Part shown: piece after piece, positions 52,358 through 61,512 of the stretch | Numbering within the stretch: the first letter of the stretch is position 1 | Layout: every line of letters begins with the position of its first letter | Source: Candidatus Borreliella tachyglossi | GTDB taxonomy: Bacteria > Spirochaetota > Spirochaetia > Borreliales > Borreliaceae | Reading direction: 5' to 3' | Length of the DNA: 64,000 bases | NCBI RefSeq assembly: GCF_003076595.1 | Contig: NZ_CP025785.1 | Location: 4,454-68,453, forward strand | The notes under the pieces: generated by a model | Told to the model about the DNA's origin: nothing | The model's input: the letters and a program-made list of their open reading frames with translations, nothing else | Databases searched by the model: none | Made by a program: the position numbers and the translations under genes

Positions 52358-53758
52358 TCAACTAGAAGTTAAAATATCCTCAACGAAAATAATATACATC
52401 TTCTTAAGAGCAAACATTGTAACTTGCCCTACACTTTCTTTCCTCGCCTTTTCAATGACACATAATGAATCTGTCTCAACAAGCGCATTTCCATTGTAAT
52501 TTTACTTTTAAAAGCAACAAAAATTCCAAAATCAGCATTATGTTTGGAAATTGAATCCTTAAATGCTCTAATTTGAGAAATATTTACACTCCCTCCTTTG
52601 ACCTCAACAACGGCAAGGAGTTCCTTATCATTAAAATTGTAAGCAATATGCCCATCAATACCACCATCTCCGGTTTTTTTTACTTGATGAACTTTAAATA
52701 CATATTCAACTACCCACTGCTCAAAAGCATATATTTATCTTCACATGCAAGCTTTTCAGCCCCCGCAATATCAAGAGGAAACTATATTACCCTATAATTA
52801 TCTCTCAAAGGCTTAAGTCTTTTTCTTCAATAAGTCTAATTGCAAGATGATTAATACCAACACCAATTCATTTTCTTTGAAGTTTTTCAGCAAAAGTAAT
52901 AGTCGTCCCACAATCACAGAAAAAATCAGCAATAATATCTCCCTCGTTAGAACTTGCCTTAATAATATGTTCAAGCAAAACCTCAAGTTTTTGAATAGGA
53001 TACCCAATACATTCTTTAGACTGAGAATTTATATAAGACATTTCTCAAACATCTCTAGAATTAACTAAGCTATGTGCCCCAATTTCATCCTCAAAAACCT
53101 CAGCAACGCCTATCCCATAATTTACTATGCCAGACTTTCTATGCCTAATCTTTGTATATGCTTTCTCTTTTTGAGAAGAAAAAAGTAACTATCATTTTTA
53201 GTATAGAAAACTACATATCATGTTTTTTGACCACCTGTCGATCGATGCTCCTCTATTTTTATAGCACCAAACAATTTCATTTCTAAAATTCTTTAGTCCA
53301 AAAATAATATCACAAATAATTTTCAAATAATGAGGCATTGTAGGATTCAAATAATGAGACATTGTAGAATCACAATGCAAATAAAAACTTCCCGTATCTT
53401 TTAGAACTTTGTGCATGTAATATATACGATGAGCCATCATTACTAAATAAGAATTCTGAGAATTTGTAAAAATTTCACGATTATTAATTAAAAATCTATA
53501 AATTTTTAAGTTATAGATCCCTTTAAGCTCTTCAAATTCACTTGAAAGATTTATACTACTCTAAACGTCAACAAAAGCTTTATTTTTTCTCCATTCTCTT
53601 TTGTCCTAATCATATCCTCATAAAGGATATTACAATTTCTATTCGAATTAAAGGAGGACCAATGTAAATAAGATCAATAAGCCCGCTCTTTGGAATGCTT
53701 CTTTATCAAGCTCTTTTAATATATCTAGGTTATCACCATAGTATAGAGTATTCTGCAT
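52358..53758 (-). pseudogene. Decayed site-specific DNA methyltransferase with Mrr-like nuclease domain
   Basis: Read across frames from an ATG at 53758 (MQNTLYYGDNLDILKEL). The catalytic box reads IGPP instead of DPPF and a frameshift follows. Intact-looking blocks are HRIYYMHKVLKDTGSFYLH, NEIVWCYKN, GYPIQKLEVLLEHIIKASS and the SAM box as DFFCDCGTT. Two conserved Trp codons (after SRDV and QRK) have become TGA at 53047-53045 and 52870-52868. The C-terminal part (about 52450-52720) reads GDGGIDG and VVEVKGG, the PD-(D/E)xK Mrr-type pattern found fused to such methylases. Several frameshifts and stops make it non-functional. It fills the whole gap between rsmE and the PASTA gene. Confidence 0.9.
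53322..53369. repeat. 24-bp tandem duplication inside the methyltransferase pseudogene
   Basis: TTCAAATAATGAGGCATTGT (start at 53322) and its copy starting at 53346 are adjacent 24-base units with two mismatches. In the reading frame this duplicates eight residues after the conserved HCD (TMSHYL / TMPHYL), which intact homologues carry once. It is in frame, so it need not be the inactivating change. Confidence 0.8.
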
Positions 53759-53764
53759 AACAAC

Positions 53765-54820
53765 TTAATTCACCACTGTTTGATTTATAAGTTTATCGTA
53801 AATGTAAAGTTCAAGTATAGACCCTCTTAATGCTTCATAAGGTAACTTAACAAATCCTCCCTTAGAGCTAAAAGCATAAAGTAAAGAACTACCGCCATTG
53901 GAATCTTTTACCCTAATCATCATATCTACATTAGATGGATACACGTCTAACTTATAGACCAGAATACCAAAAACGCTTAAATCATCAATTTTAGGTTCAT
54001 TAATAGTGATTATCAATTTATCTGAATCTTCGATCTTAGTACCTAAAGGAAGAGATTGTAAAATAACACTCCCAAAATCACTTCCTGTTGCCAACTTTAT
54101 ATCAAAACCAATTCCATCATTTAAAAGGGAAATAACTGCATCTTTATAATAAAGACCAATATAATTTTTTACATATTTAACCAAGTCTTCTTTCTGACCC
54201 TTGCTTACTAAAAATTGAAGATCAATCAAACTTGTTATCTCAGTACCTGGTGATGGATCCTGACGGATTATCATCCCCTTTGGAAGTTCACTCTCAACCT
54301 CAATAGGCTTTAGCACATGATAAAGCACTCTATTATTGCTAGTCTCATTGGCTTTCAAATTAATAAGTACATCATCGACATTCTTTCCAATGAAGCTATC
54401 CACCTTATTAATTACAGCTCCCTTACTAATAAATATCGTCACCCTATTATCAAGCCTTAAGACTGTTCCTGCTTTAGGATTTTGATCTATTACTTTGCCT
54501 TTATCAAGAGAAGTTGATGAGAATTTAAACTCAACATGAGGAATAAGTTCTTTATCTTGAAGCTCAGTAATTGCATCTTCAAGATAAAGTCCACTAAGAT
54601 TCGGAACAACGACAATATCACTACCTTTCAAAAATATAAAAAATATTGCACACGAAATAATCAAAGATCCAAAGATAGTAAGTATTAAACCCTTGGCTAC
54701 ATGCTTAGGTAAAGTAGGCATTTCGCTATCAAAAATTTCATTATCCTCATATGAATTATCATTACCATTTAAATCTTTATTACCTAAAAACAAGTTATCC
54801 CGCTGTTTATTATCACTCAA
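53765..54820 (-). CDS. Membrane-anchored PASTA-domain protein
   Basis: 351 residues: a cytoplasmic acidic N-terminus, one membrane helix (about 44-64), then about three extracytoplasmic PASTA repeats (VVVPNLSGLYLEDAITEL, then IGKNVDDVLINLK, then YIGLYYKDAVISLL). PASTA domains elsewhere bind muropeptides and are usually fused to Ser/Thr kinases or penicillin-binding proteins; no kinase or transpeptidase domain is present. TTG start; GGAG lies 12 bases upstream. Followed by the methylase pseudogene and preceded by fmt. Confidence 0.85.
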   Translation of the reverse strand: MSDNKQRDNLFLGNKDLNGNDNSYEDNEIFDSEMPTLPKHVAKGLILTIFGSLIISCAIFFIFLKGSDIVVVPNLSGLYLEDAITELQDKELIPHVEFKFSSTSLDKGKVIDQNPKAGTVLRLDNRVTIFISKGAVINKVDSFIGKNVDDVLINLKANETSNNRVLYHVLKPIEVESELPKGMIIRQDPSPGTEITSLIDLQFLVSKGQKEDLVKYVKNYIGLYYKDAVISLLNDGIGFDIKLATGSDFGSVILQSLPLGTKIEDSDKLIITINEPKIDDLSVFGILVYKLDVYPSNVDMMIRVKDSNGGSSLLYAFSSKGGFVKLPYEALRGSILELYIYDKLINQTVVN

Positions 54821-54846
54821 TATAACATCATCTCCTTATGCTTATC

Positions 54847-55776
54847 TTAAGAAAAAATTTTTCCTATCAAATTTCTATTCCCATTATAAAAAGACTTATA
54901 ATCTAAAACCTTTCTCCCAATTCTTTGAAGCTCCAAGAGCAAAAGAATTCCATCCCCAGTTTTCACAAAAAGACCTTTATCTTGATCAAATGAAACAATC
55001 TCACCTATCGCATGACTACTATAATCGCTAGTCTTTATAAAGTCGGCTCTATGAAAAATAATTTCATCTGTATCAAGTCTAGCTCTTGCAAGTGGCCAAG
55101 GATTGCAAGCATTAATTCTATTCTTAATTTCGAAAGCGCTCAAGCTAAAATCAATAATTCCATATTGCTTGCTTAAAAAAGAACAATATGTTGCTTTTAT
55201 CGAGTCTTGAGGAATCCCAATATTACCCTTCTCTAACTCATTTAAAGCCTCTAAAACAAGTTCATAGCTACTTAAAGAAACATATTTAAAAATATCAGCA
55301 CTTGTATTAAAGCTCTTTATTTCAAAATGACTCTGTGTTAAAATATTGCCACTATCCATCTCTAAATCCATCTTTTGAACAGTAATCCCACTAATAATAT
55401 CGCCATTCAAAATAGCTGTTTGAATGGGAGAAGGACCTCTGTATCTTGGTAAAAGGGAAGGGTGCACATTTAAACTGCCCATTGGAAAAACATTTAAAAA
55501 TTCTTGCCTGAATATTTTCCCATAAGAGAAAACTAACATAACCTCAGGATTTAACCTCTTAACAACTTCTATTGCATCAGAATTAAGCACCAGAGGATCT
55601 AGCACTGTAATATTTCTATTAATAGCTTCAAGCTTGATTTCATTACCTCGTAAATGCAAACCACGACCACTAGGCTTGTCAGGTACCGTTAGTACACCAA
55701 CTACATTGTGCTGATCTGCAACTTTTTTTAAAACTTCTATAGCAATGCCATCAGAGCTTGCAAAAAATACTCTCAA
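54847..55776 (-). CDS. fmt: Methionyl-tRNA formyltransferase
   Basis: Formylates initiator Met-tRNA using 10-formyl-THF. The signature HPSLLPRYRGPSPIQ includes the catalytic His and the SLLP loop; the N-terminal MRVFFASSDG and the C-terminal OB-like domain are present. 309 residues. TTG start overlapping the def stop by 4 bases (TTGA). Confidence 0.94.
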   Translation of the reverse strand: MRVFFASSDGIAIEVLKKVADQHNVVGVLTVPDKPSGRGLHLRGNEIKLEAINRNITVLDPLVLNSDAIEVVKRLNPEVMLVFSYGKIFRQEFLNVFPMGSLNVHPSLLPRYRGPSPIQTAILNGDIISGITVQKMDLEMDSGNILTQSHFEIKSFNTSADIFKYVSLSSYELVLEALNELEKGNIGIPQDSIKATYCSFLSKQYGIIDFSLSAFEIKNRINACNPWPLARARLDTDEIIFHRADFIKTSDYSSHAIGEIVSFDQDKGLFVKTGDGILLLLELQRIGRKVLDYKSFYNGNRNLIGKIFS

Positions 55777-56270
55777 ATCTTAACAAGCCCCCTTTTTTTC
55801 ATATAAGACCTCATCAGCTTATTTCTAAGCTTGTTTTCATAATAGTCAATAAAAAGCACCCCTTTTAAATGATCCATCTCATGCTGAATAATCCTAGCTA
55901 AAAGACCTGAATTTTCAATTTTAAAAACCTTGCCATTTTCATCATAAGCTTCCACTACAATAGATTTTGGTCTCAACAAATCATAATAAACCCCAGGAAT
56001 ACTCAAGCAACCTTCCCTATAAACATCAAGCTCAAAAGAAGTTTCTGTTATTAAAGGATTAACAAAGATTAAAGGTTTCGACATTCTATCTTCTCTAACT
56101 ACAAAGATAGACAAATCAAGCCCCACCTGTGGTGCTGCTAGTCCAACACCATTACTAATATCCATCAATTTTAACATTTCAAAAGCAGTATTCTTAATTT
56201 TATCATCAATCTTTAAAACTGATCTCGTATTTACCCGAAGTAAATCATCAGGATATAAAACCATTTTCAT
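55773..56270 (-). CDS. def: Peptide deformylase
   Basis: Removes the N-formyl group from nascent proteins. The three motifs GVGLAAPQVG, EGCLSIPG and HEMDHLKG supply the metal ligands (Cys, two His) and the catalytic Glu. 165 residues. It is coupled to fmt, the common def-fmt pair. Confidence 0.97.
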   Translation of the reverse strand: MKMVLYPDDLLRVNTRSVLKIDDKIKNTAFEMLKLMDISNGVGLAAPQVGLDLSIFVVREDRMSKPLIFVNPLITETSFELDVYREGCLSIPGVYYDLLRPKSIVVEAYDENGKVFKIENSGLLARIIQHEMDHLKGVLFIDYYENKLRNKLMRSYMKKRGLVKI

Positions 56271-56298
56271 AAAATCCTCAAAACCATTTAAACTTAAA

Positions 56299-56976
56299 TT
56301 ATGACTTTATCTTGCCAAAAGGCTTCCACTCCTCATTTGCTGTCTCCGAGAAATAAATATTACCCTGCAGAGACTTAGGAAAAGCATAAAGCTTATCTTC
56401 ATTCTCATCTCTGAATACCAAGAACTCCTTAAGTTCTCTCTGTGAAGGAAGAAGCTTCTTATCTTGGCCATTCATTTTCAATCTCCAATGACCATCCAAG
56501 GTTTTATAGAAAAATACCTTGTCATCAAAAGTATTAATTTCATAGTTGTTCCTTTTCTGAATAATGTCATCTAATTTAGAAATCCCTAAAACATAACTTA
56601 GGAACTCCTTATCAAACCGAACAGCATCCTTAATAGACCCAACATAAGTGGCCTTAATTTGTTCACTTTTTGAATCAACAAAAAACAAAGTAGGACTTTT
56701 TTTTAAACTAATCTCACCAAAAATTTCATTATTCACATCAATAACTAAAAAAATATTATTTTGTGCAATAACTTTAAGAATTTTATCATCTTCAAAGGAA
56801 TTAAAAAACTCCTTTATTAAATTATCTTTAACCTCTCTTCCAACCAATATTAAAACATTTTTATCCAACCTTCGAGCTTCATTCATCGCATTTTGATAAG
56901 AATTCTCAAAAATAATATCTGAGAAAAGTGAAAATAAATTTACAAACCCTAAAGTAATAAATATTATAAATTTCAT
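56299..56976 (-). CDS. Exported thioredoxin-fold protein without CxxC
   Basis: 225 residues with a signal peptide (about 1-18). The segment ENSYQNAMNEARRLDKNVLI and the later SPTLFFVDSK follow the thioredoxin-7/DUF255-like fold, but the CxxC redox site is absent, so it is not a disulfide oxidoreductase. Overlaps pepP by 4 bases and lies 28 bases upstream of def. Confidence 0.65.
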   Translation of the reverse strand: MKFIIFITLGFVNLFSLFSDIIFENSYQNAMNEARRLDKNVLILVGREVKDNLIKEFFNSFEDDKILKVIAQNNIFLVIDVNNEIFGEISLKKSPTLFFVDSKSEQIKATYVGSIKDAVRFDKEFLSYVLGISKLDDIIQKRNNYEINTFDDKVFFYKTLDGHWRLKMNGQDKKLLPSQRELKEFLVFRDENEDKLYAFPKSLQGNIYFSETANEEWKPFGKIKS

Positions 56977-58748
56977 ATTTTACTAGTTAATGTTTCTAAA
57001 AACCTCAACTCTTCACCACTAAAATATTCTTTCAAACTAAAATACACAAATTCATGATAACGATTAATATACTGCAATTCATCTTCTGAAAGCATTTCAC
57101 TTACTATTAATTCTTTTTCAAAAGGCACAAGAGTCAAATTTTCAAATTCCAAAAAATTTCCAAATTCATTTGAATAACTTTGCCTCACAAAAACTAAATT
57201 TTCAGTTCTAATCCCATGCTTATCAACACGATAAATCCCAGGCTCAATTGAAGCAATCTCAGAACCTTTAAAAGAATAAGTAGAATAAGGACTAATAGAA
57301 ACAGGAAGCTCATGAACATTAAGAAAAAATCCTACCCCATGCCCAGTTCCATGAGCAAAATTTAATCCTTTCCTCAATAAAGGAAGTCGAGCAATACCAT
57401 CAAGAGAAGCTCCCGAGGTACCAAATGGAAATTTTAAAGATGCAAGAGTAATAAAAGATTTCAAAACAAGAGTATAGTCTTCTTTCTCTTCGCAAGATGC
57501 CTCCCCAATTAAAATAGTTCTTGTAACATCTGTTGTCCCAAGCTCCATATAAGAACCCCCAGAATCTATTAAAAGCAATCCGCTAGAATCTAACTTCTTC
57601 CCTCTCTTAGGACTATAATGAGGCAGTGCTGCATTTTCTTTAAATCCAACTATTGAGTCAAAACTAGAACTAAAAAATTCATTATTCAACATCCTAAAGC
57701 TCAACAGCATATTTGCAATATCAACTTCATCCAAACTAGACAGCTCATCCCTACTTAAACTCTTAAATTTATATAAAAATTTAATTAAACTTACACCATC
57801 AATAACATGCGCCTCTTTCATTTTGACAATCTCATAATCAGATTTTATCGCCTTAAGTTCATTAACAATACTTTGTCCAAGCACCACATTTGACTCACCA
57901 ATAGATTCCAATATTTGAACATTACTATCAACTGATACAAAAAATTTTCCTTCATGCTTGATTTCTTTTAAAAAGGAATAAAAATTGGCATAATCTTCAA
58001 TCTCAAAACCCTCACTCTCGAGTTTCTCTTTAAGCTCAGCATCAAGTCTATCAACATTGATAAAAAGAACATTTTTATGCCCTTTACTCCTAGTGATAAA
58101 CAAAAAAGCATAAAATAAAGCCGATGCTTCTATATCTAAGCCTCTCAAATTTAAAATCCAAGCTACCTCATCCAAAGAACTTACAATGTAAAAATCAATT
58201 GCCTTTTCCTCTAACTTTACATTAAGATTGCTAATCTTATCAGCTCTTTTATTGTTTTTCTGAGCTTCACTCAATTCAAATATTTGATTAGCTTCTAATC
58301 TAGGTCTATCTTGCCAAATTTCAGAGATTAAATCTTCATTTAAAATCTCAATATCCGTATTCCTACAAATTTTTACCAAGTCATTATAAAACTTTATACT
58401 AACATCTTCAGCATAAACTCCAAGTCTTAACCCCTTAAGACTTGCGTTTATGTAGCCAAAAATATCCGGATAATCCTTGACCCCAAGCTTCATTAACTTA
58501 AATCCAGTTCCCTCAAGTTCACTTTCTGCCTGCAAAAAATATCTACCGTCCGTAAAAAGCAGTGCCTCTGCTCCTGTCACAATTACTATTCCAGCACTTC
58601 CTGTAAATCCTGTCATAAACTTACGAGCATCAAACCTAGCATGAAAATATTCACTCATATGTGGATCATAACTTGCTATCAAATATGCATCAATCTCACT
58701 TTTAATCATCAGATTTCTCAAAGATAATATTTTGCTATTAACCTCCAT
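56973..58748 (-). CDS. pepP: Xaa-Pro aminopeptidase, long three-domain type
   Basis: 591 residues with two creatinase-like N-terminal domains (one GFTGSAGIVIV segment) and the M24 pita-bread catalytic domain. Metal ligands lie in LIDSGGSYMELGTTDVTRT (both Asp), HGTGHGVGFFLNVHE (His), EPGIYR (Glu) and GIRTENL (Glu). The length matches the eukaryote-like XPNPEP1 group. It releases N-terminal residues before proline. Confidence 0.93.
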   Translation of the reverse strand: MEVNSKILSLRNLMIKSEIDAYLIASYDPHMSEYFHARFDARKFMTGFTGSAGIVIVTGAEALLFTDGRYFLQAESELEGTGFKLMKLGVKDYPDIFGYINASLKGLRLGVYAEDVSIKFYNDLVKICRNTDIEILNEDLISEIWQDRPRLEANQIFELSEAQKNNKRADKISNLNVKLEEKAIDFYIVSSLDEVAWILNLRGLDIEASALFYAFLFITRSKGHKNVLFINVDRLDAELKEKLESEGFEIEDYANFYSFLKEIKHEGKFFVSVDSNVQILESIGESNVVLGQSIVNELKAIKSDYEIVKMKEAHVIDGVSLIKFLYKFKSLSRDELSSLDEVDIANMLLSFRMLNNEFFSSSFDSIVGFKENAALPHYSPKRGKKLDSSGLLLIDSGGSYMELGTTDVTRTILIGEASCEEKEDYTLVLKSFITLASLKFPFGTSGASLDGIARLPLLRKGLNFAHGTGHGVGFFLNVHELPVSISPYSTYSFKGSEIASIEPGIYRVDKHGIRTENLVFVRQSYSNEFGNFLEFENLTLVPFEKELIVSEMLSEDELQYINRYHEFVYFSLKEYFSGEELRFLETLTSKI

Positions 58749-58790
58749 ACAAGTAAACTCCTTTAAACCAATAAAAACTAATTCTCATTT

Positions 58791-58800
58791 ATTATAACAA
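58791..58800 (-). promoter_or_regulatory. Candidate -10 of pepP
   Basis: Minus-strand TTGTTATAAT (TATAAT at 58796-58791), about 40 bases upstream of the pepP ATG, which follows AAAGGAG. Confidence 0.45.
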
Positions 58801-58830
58801 ATAATTCAATTTTAAAAAATTTCTTTATTT

Positions 58831-58838
58831 GCTATACT
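58831..58838 (+). promoter_or_regulatory. Candidate extended -10 of the Cof phosphatase gene
   Basis: TTTGCTATACT with TATACT at 58833-58838, 32 bases before the ATG. It is divergent from the pepP promoter 35 bases away. Confidence 0.45.
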
Positions 58839-58869
58839 TTAAATCAAGAGTAAAATCAAAGGACAAAGT

Positions 58870-59757
58870 ATGAGGAATATAAAGGCTATTGCTTCCGATC
58901 TTGATGGGACACTTTTGCTTTCAAAGAGCCAAATAGGAGCTTTTAGTGAACTTGTAATAAAAAAACTAACTAAGGAAAATAAAAAATTTATTATTGCAAC
59001 GGGAAGAAGTAAAAATGAAATTATACCTCTTATAAAAAATTTAAACTCCCATGTTTCATTCTTTATAACATTAAATGGAGCAAGGGTCTACAATCATCGA
59101 TGGAACTTGATACGCAGTTATGATCTATCTCCCGACATTGTCAACGAGATATTAAACCTTAGAGAAATCAAATATAAAAACATGCCTCATTTTTTACAGA
59201 AATCTGATGCTGATGATGACAGGCTTTATGTTGACAACATAACTAAAAATGCTATTAGCTATGTACTAAAAGAACGCGAATTATCAAAAACACATAAATA
59301 CATAGAACATGAACTAAAAGACCCAAGTACAACATTCCATGAAGTCAATAACTTTAAAGAACTTAAAAATTTTGATAACATAGCAAAGATTATGCTGTAT
59401 GATGAAGAAGCACGACTAATAAAATACGAAGCAATGATTCTAGAAAAATACAACAAGGAAATAAATGTTTACTTATCAACACCAAATTCACTTGAAATTG
59501 TTAACAACAGAGTTTCAAAGGGTAGTGCATTAAAGGATGTTCTTGAAAGGATTAAAATTGATTTAAGCGAAGTAATTGCATTCGGTGACGGATTTAATGA
59601 CGTTGATATGCTAGAAAATGTAAAAAAGGGATTACTAATGGGAAACGCAAATTACAGATTAAAGGAAATGTTATCTCATTTAGAAGTAATTGGCACAAAC
59701 GATACCGAAGCTGTTGCGCACTATATTAATGACAATATTCTAGAAGAGCCTGTATAG
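58870..59757 (+). CDS. Cof-type HAD phosphatase
   Basis: 295 residues, HAD type IIB (Cof). Motif I SDLDGTLL (D10, D12), a large C2 cap domain in the middle, and motif IV FGDGFNDVDML are intact. Probable sugar-phosphate or nucleotide-cofactor phosphatase; substrate unknown. Starts a plus-strand run with the M29 aminopeptidase (8-base gap). Confidence 0.85.
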   Translation: MRNIKAIASDLDGTLLLSKSQIGAFSELVIKKLTKENKKFIIATGRSKNEIIPLIKNLNSHVSFFITLNGARVYNHRWNLIRSYDLSPDIVNEILNLREIKYKNMPHFLQKSDADDDRLYVDNITKNAISYVLKERELSKTHKYIEHELKDPSTTFHEVNNFKELKNFDNIAKIMLYDEEARLIKYEAMILEKYNKEINVYLSTPNSLEIVNNRVSKGSALKDVLERIKIDLSEVIAFGDGFNDVDMLENVKKGLLMGNANYRLKEMLSHLEVIGTNDTEAVAHYINDNILEEPV

Positions 59758-59765
59758 GAGATATT

Positions 59766-61004
59766 ATGGAAAAAGATTTAATAAAATATGCAGAACTTAT
59801 TATTTTGAAAGGAATTAATTTACAAAAAAGTCAATGCGTATTAATTACGGGCTCAATTGCAAATTATGAATTTTTAAGGATTCTTACAAAAAAAGCTTAT
59901 GAGCATGGTGCTAAGTATGTAGAATTAAATATTGAAGACGCTGACATTTTAAAAGCTAGATTAGAATCATCAAAAGGAAATTCCTTGGAATTTATCCCAA
60001 ACTTTCAGCATAAATTTTTTGAAGAAATGGTAAATGACAAATGGGCAAAGATACGCGTTGATGACACGGAAAATTTAGATATATTAAAAAATCTCGACAG
60101 TAAAAAATTATCAACATACTTTAAAACAATCAGGAAAGCATCAAAAAATGTTACAAGTGCAACAATGAATAACGAATTACCTTGGTGTATAATTTGTGCA
60201 CCAGGGCCAAAATGGGCTGCTAAGGTTTTAAATAAACCTGAGGGTCAAGAAACATTAGAAGAATTTTTTGAAATTCAAAAGAAAATAATGCTACTTGATT
60301 CAAAAAATCCAATAGAAGCGTGGGAGCTCCATGGGAAAAAACTTCATCAAAGATGTGATATTTTAAATAAACTCAAACTAGAAAAGTTAGTTTTTAAAAA
60401 TCAGAAAACAAATTTAGAAGTATATCTATTAGAAACTTCCATTTGGACAGGCGGGAGTGAAAAGGTAAAGGGAACAAACATTGAGTTTAATGCAAATATG
60501 CCTACAGAAGAAGTTTTTACAACCCCAGACTATAAAAAAACAAACGGTATCGTGTATGTTACTCGTCCAGTAATGGTACTTGGCAACTTAATAACTGGAA
60601 TATGGATGAAATTCAGCGAAGGTAAAGTAATCGATTTTGGATGCGATGATGCACACTCAAAAACAATACTTAAGAGACATCTAGAAACGGACGCACAAGC
60701 AAAATATATAGGTGAGGTTGCATTAGTAGACTGCACCTCTCCAATATATCAAAGTGCTCTTATATTCTATAGCATACTATATGATGAGAATGCAAGTTGC
60801 CACATTGCACTAGGAGGTGCTTATTCATCTTGTTTAAGCAATGAAGAACAAATAAAAACTGAGATGGAAAAATTGGATTATGGATGTAACGTTTCTTTAA
60901 TTCATACAGATTTTATGATTGGCAGTAACGACATAAACGTTATTGGAATCGACAAGACAAGAGTGGAGCATCCACTAATACAAAATGGAAAATTCGTAAT
61001 ATAG
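59766..61004 (+). CDS. M29-family metallo-aminopeptidase
   Basis: 412 residues. The M29 ligand set is visible: Glu in NMPTEEVFTTP, Glu in YIGEVALV, His and Tyr in CHIALGGAY, and His-Asp in IHTDFMIGS. Two metals activate broad N-terminal peptidase activity (AmpS/PepS/aminopeptidase T). It would help recycle peptides in an amino-acid auxotroph. GGAG Shine-Dalgarno sequence 5 bases before the ATG. Confidence 0.92.
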   Translation: MEKDLIKYAELIILKGINLQKSQCVLITGSIANYEFLRILTKKAYEHGAKYVELNIEDADILKARLESSKGNSLEFIPNFQHKFFEEMVNDKWAKIRVDDTENLDILKNLDSKKLSTYFKTIRKASKNVTSATMNNELPWCIICAPGPKWAAKVLNKPEGQETLEEFFEIQKKIMLLDSKNPIEAWELHGKKLHQRCDILNKLKLEKLVFKNQKTNLEVYLLETSIWTGGSEKVKGTNIEFNANMPTEEVFTTPDYKKTNGIVYVTRPVMVLGNLITGIWMKFSEGKVIDFGCDDAHSKTILKRHLETDAQAKYIGEVALVDCTSPIYQSALIFYSILYDENASCHIALGGAYSSCLSNEEQIKTEMEKLDYGCNVSLIHTDFMIGSNDINVIGIDKTRVEHPLIQNGKFVI

Positions 61005-61022
61005 GGCGGGAGTAATTAAATA

Positions 61023-61490
61023 ATGGTAAAAGAGTTATTTGCAAACGACCTTTTCTTATCTTGTTTCGTTTCAGGAATTGTTGCACAAATTATCAAATAT
61101 GCTATTCAAGCAATGAAAACAAGAAAAATTAAATTAAATCCAACATATCTTCTAAAAAGCATCTTCTTTGAAACAGGCGGGATGCCAAGTAGTCACTCTT
61201 CAACAGTCACAGCTCTTGCAGCATCAATATTCATAACAGAGGGAATAAATACTAATTTTATTATTGCCCTTGCTTTCGCTTTAATCACAATAAGAGATTC
61301 ATTTGGAGTTAGGTACATGGCAGGCGTTCAGGCAGAATATCTAAATGATTTATCCGAACAATTGAAAATGACAATTGAAATTGAACCTTTAAAAATAAAA
61401 GTAGTTAAGGGTCACAACAAAAAGGAAGTATTCACAGGAATACTTATTGGACTAATTTCTGCATGGGCAATATGCAATCGAATAATATAA
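61023..61490 (+). CDS. DUF212 (acid-phosphatase/vanadium-haloperoxidase-related) membrane protein
   Basis: 155 residues with about four membrane helices. GGMPSSHSSTVTALA and RDSFGVRYMAGVQAE are the family motifs, with SxxH and R residues that resemble PAP2 active sites. Possibly a lipid or polyprenyl phosphatase; unproven. Follows the M29 gene by 18 bases with a GGGAG Shine-Dalgarno sequence. Confidence 0.85.
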   Translation: MVKELFANDLFLSCFVSGIVAQIIKYAIQAMKTRKIKLNPTYLLKSIFFETGGMPSSHSSTVTALAASIFITEGINTNFIIALAFALITIRDSFGVRYMAGVQAEYLNDLSEQLKMTIEIEPLKIKVVKGHNKKEVFTGILIGLISAWAICNRII

Positions 61491-61512
61491 ATAACAGATT
61501 ATAAAGGTAAAA

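Noticed and set aside
52573..53068. Short plus-strand and minus-strand open frames in the rsmE-PASTA gap as separate small genes
   Set aside because: They are fragments or shadows of the decayed methyltransferase-nuclease gene; the conserved blocks line up only on the minus strand across frames.
53322..53369. CRISPR-like or regulatory repeat
   Set aside because: Only two adjacent units without spacers, inside a recognisable coding remnant; explained as a tandem duplication.
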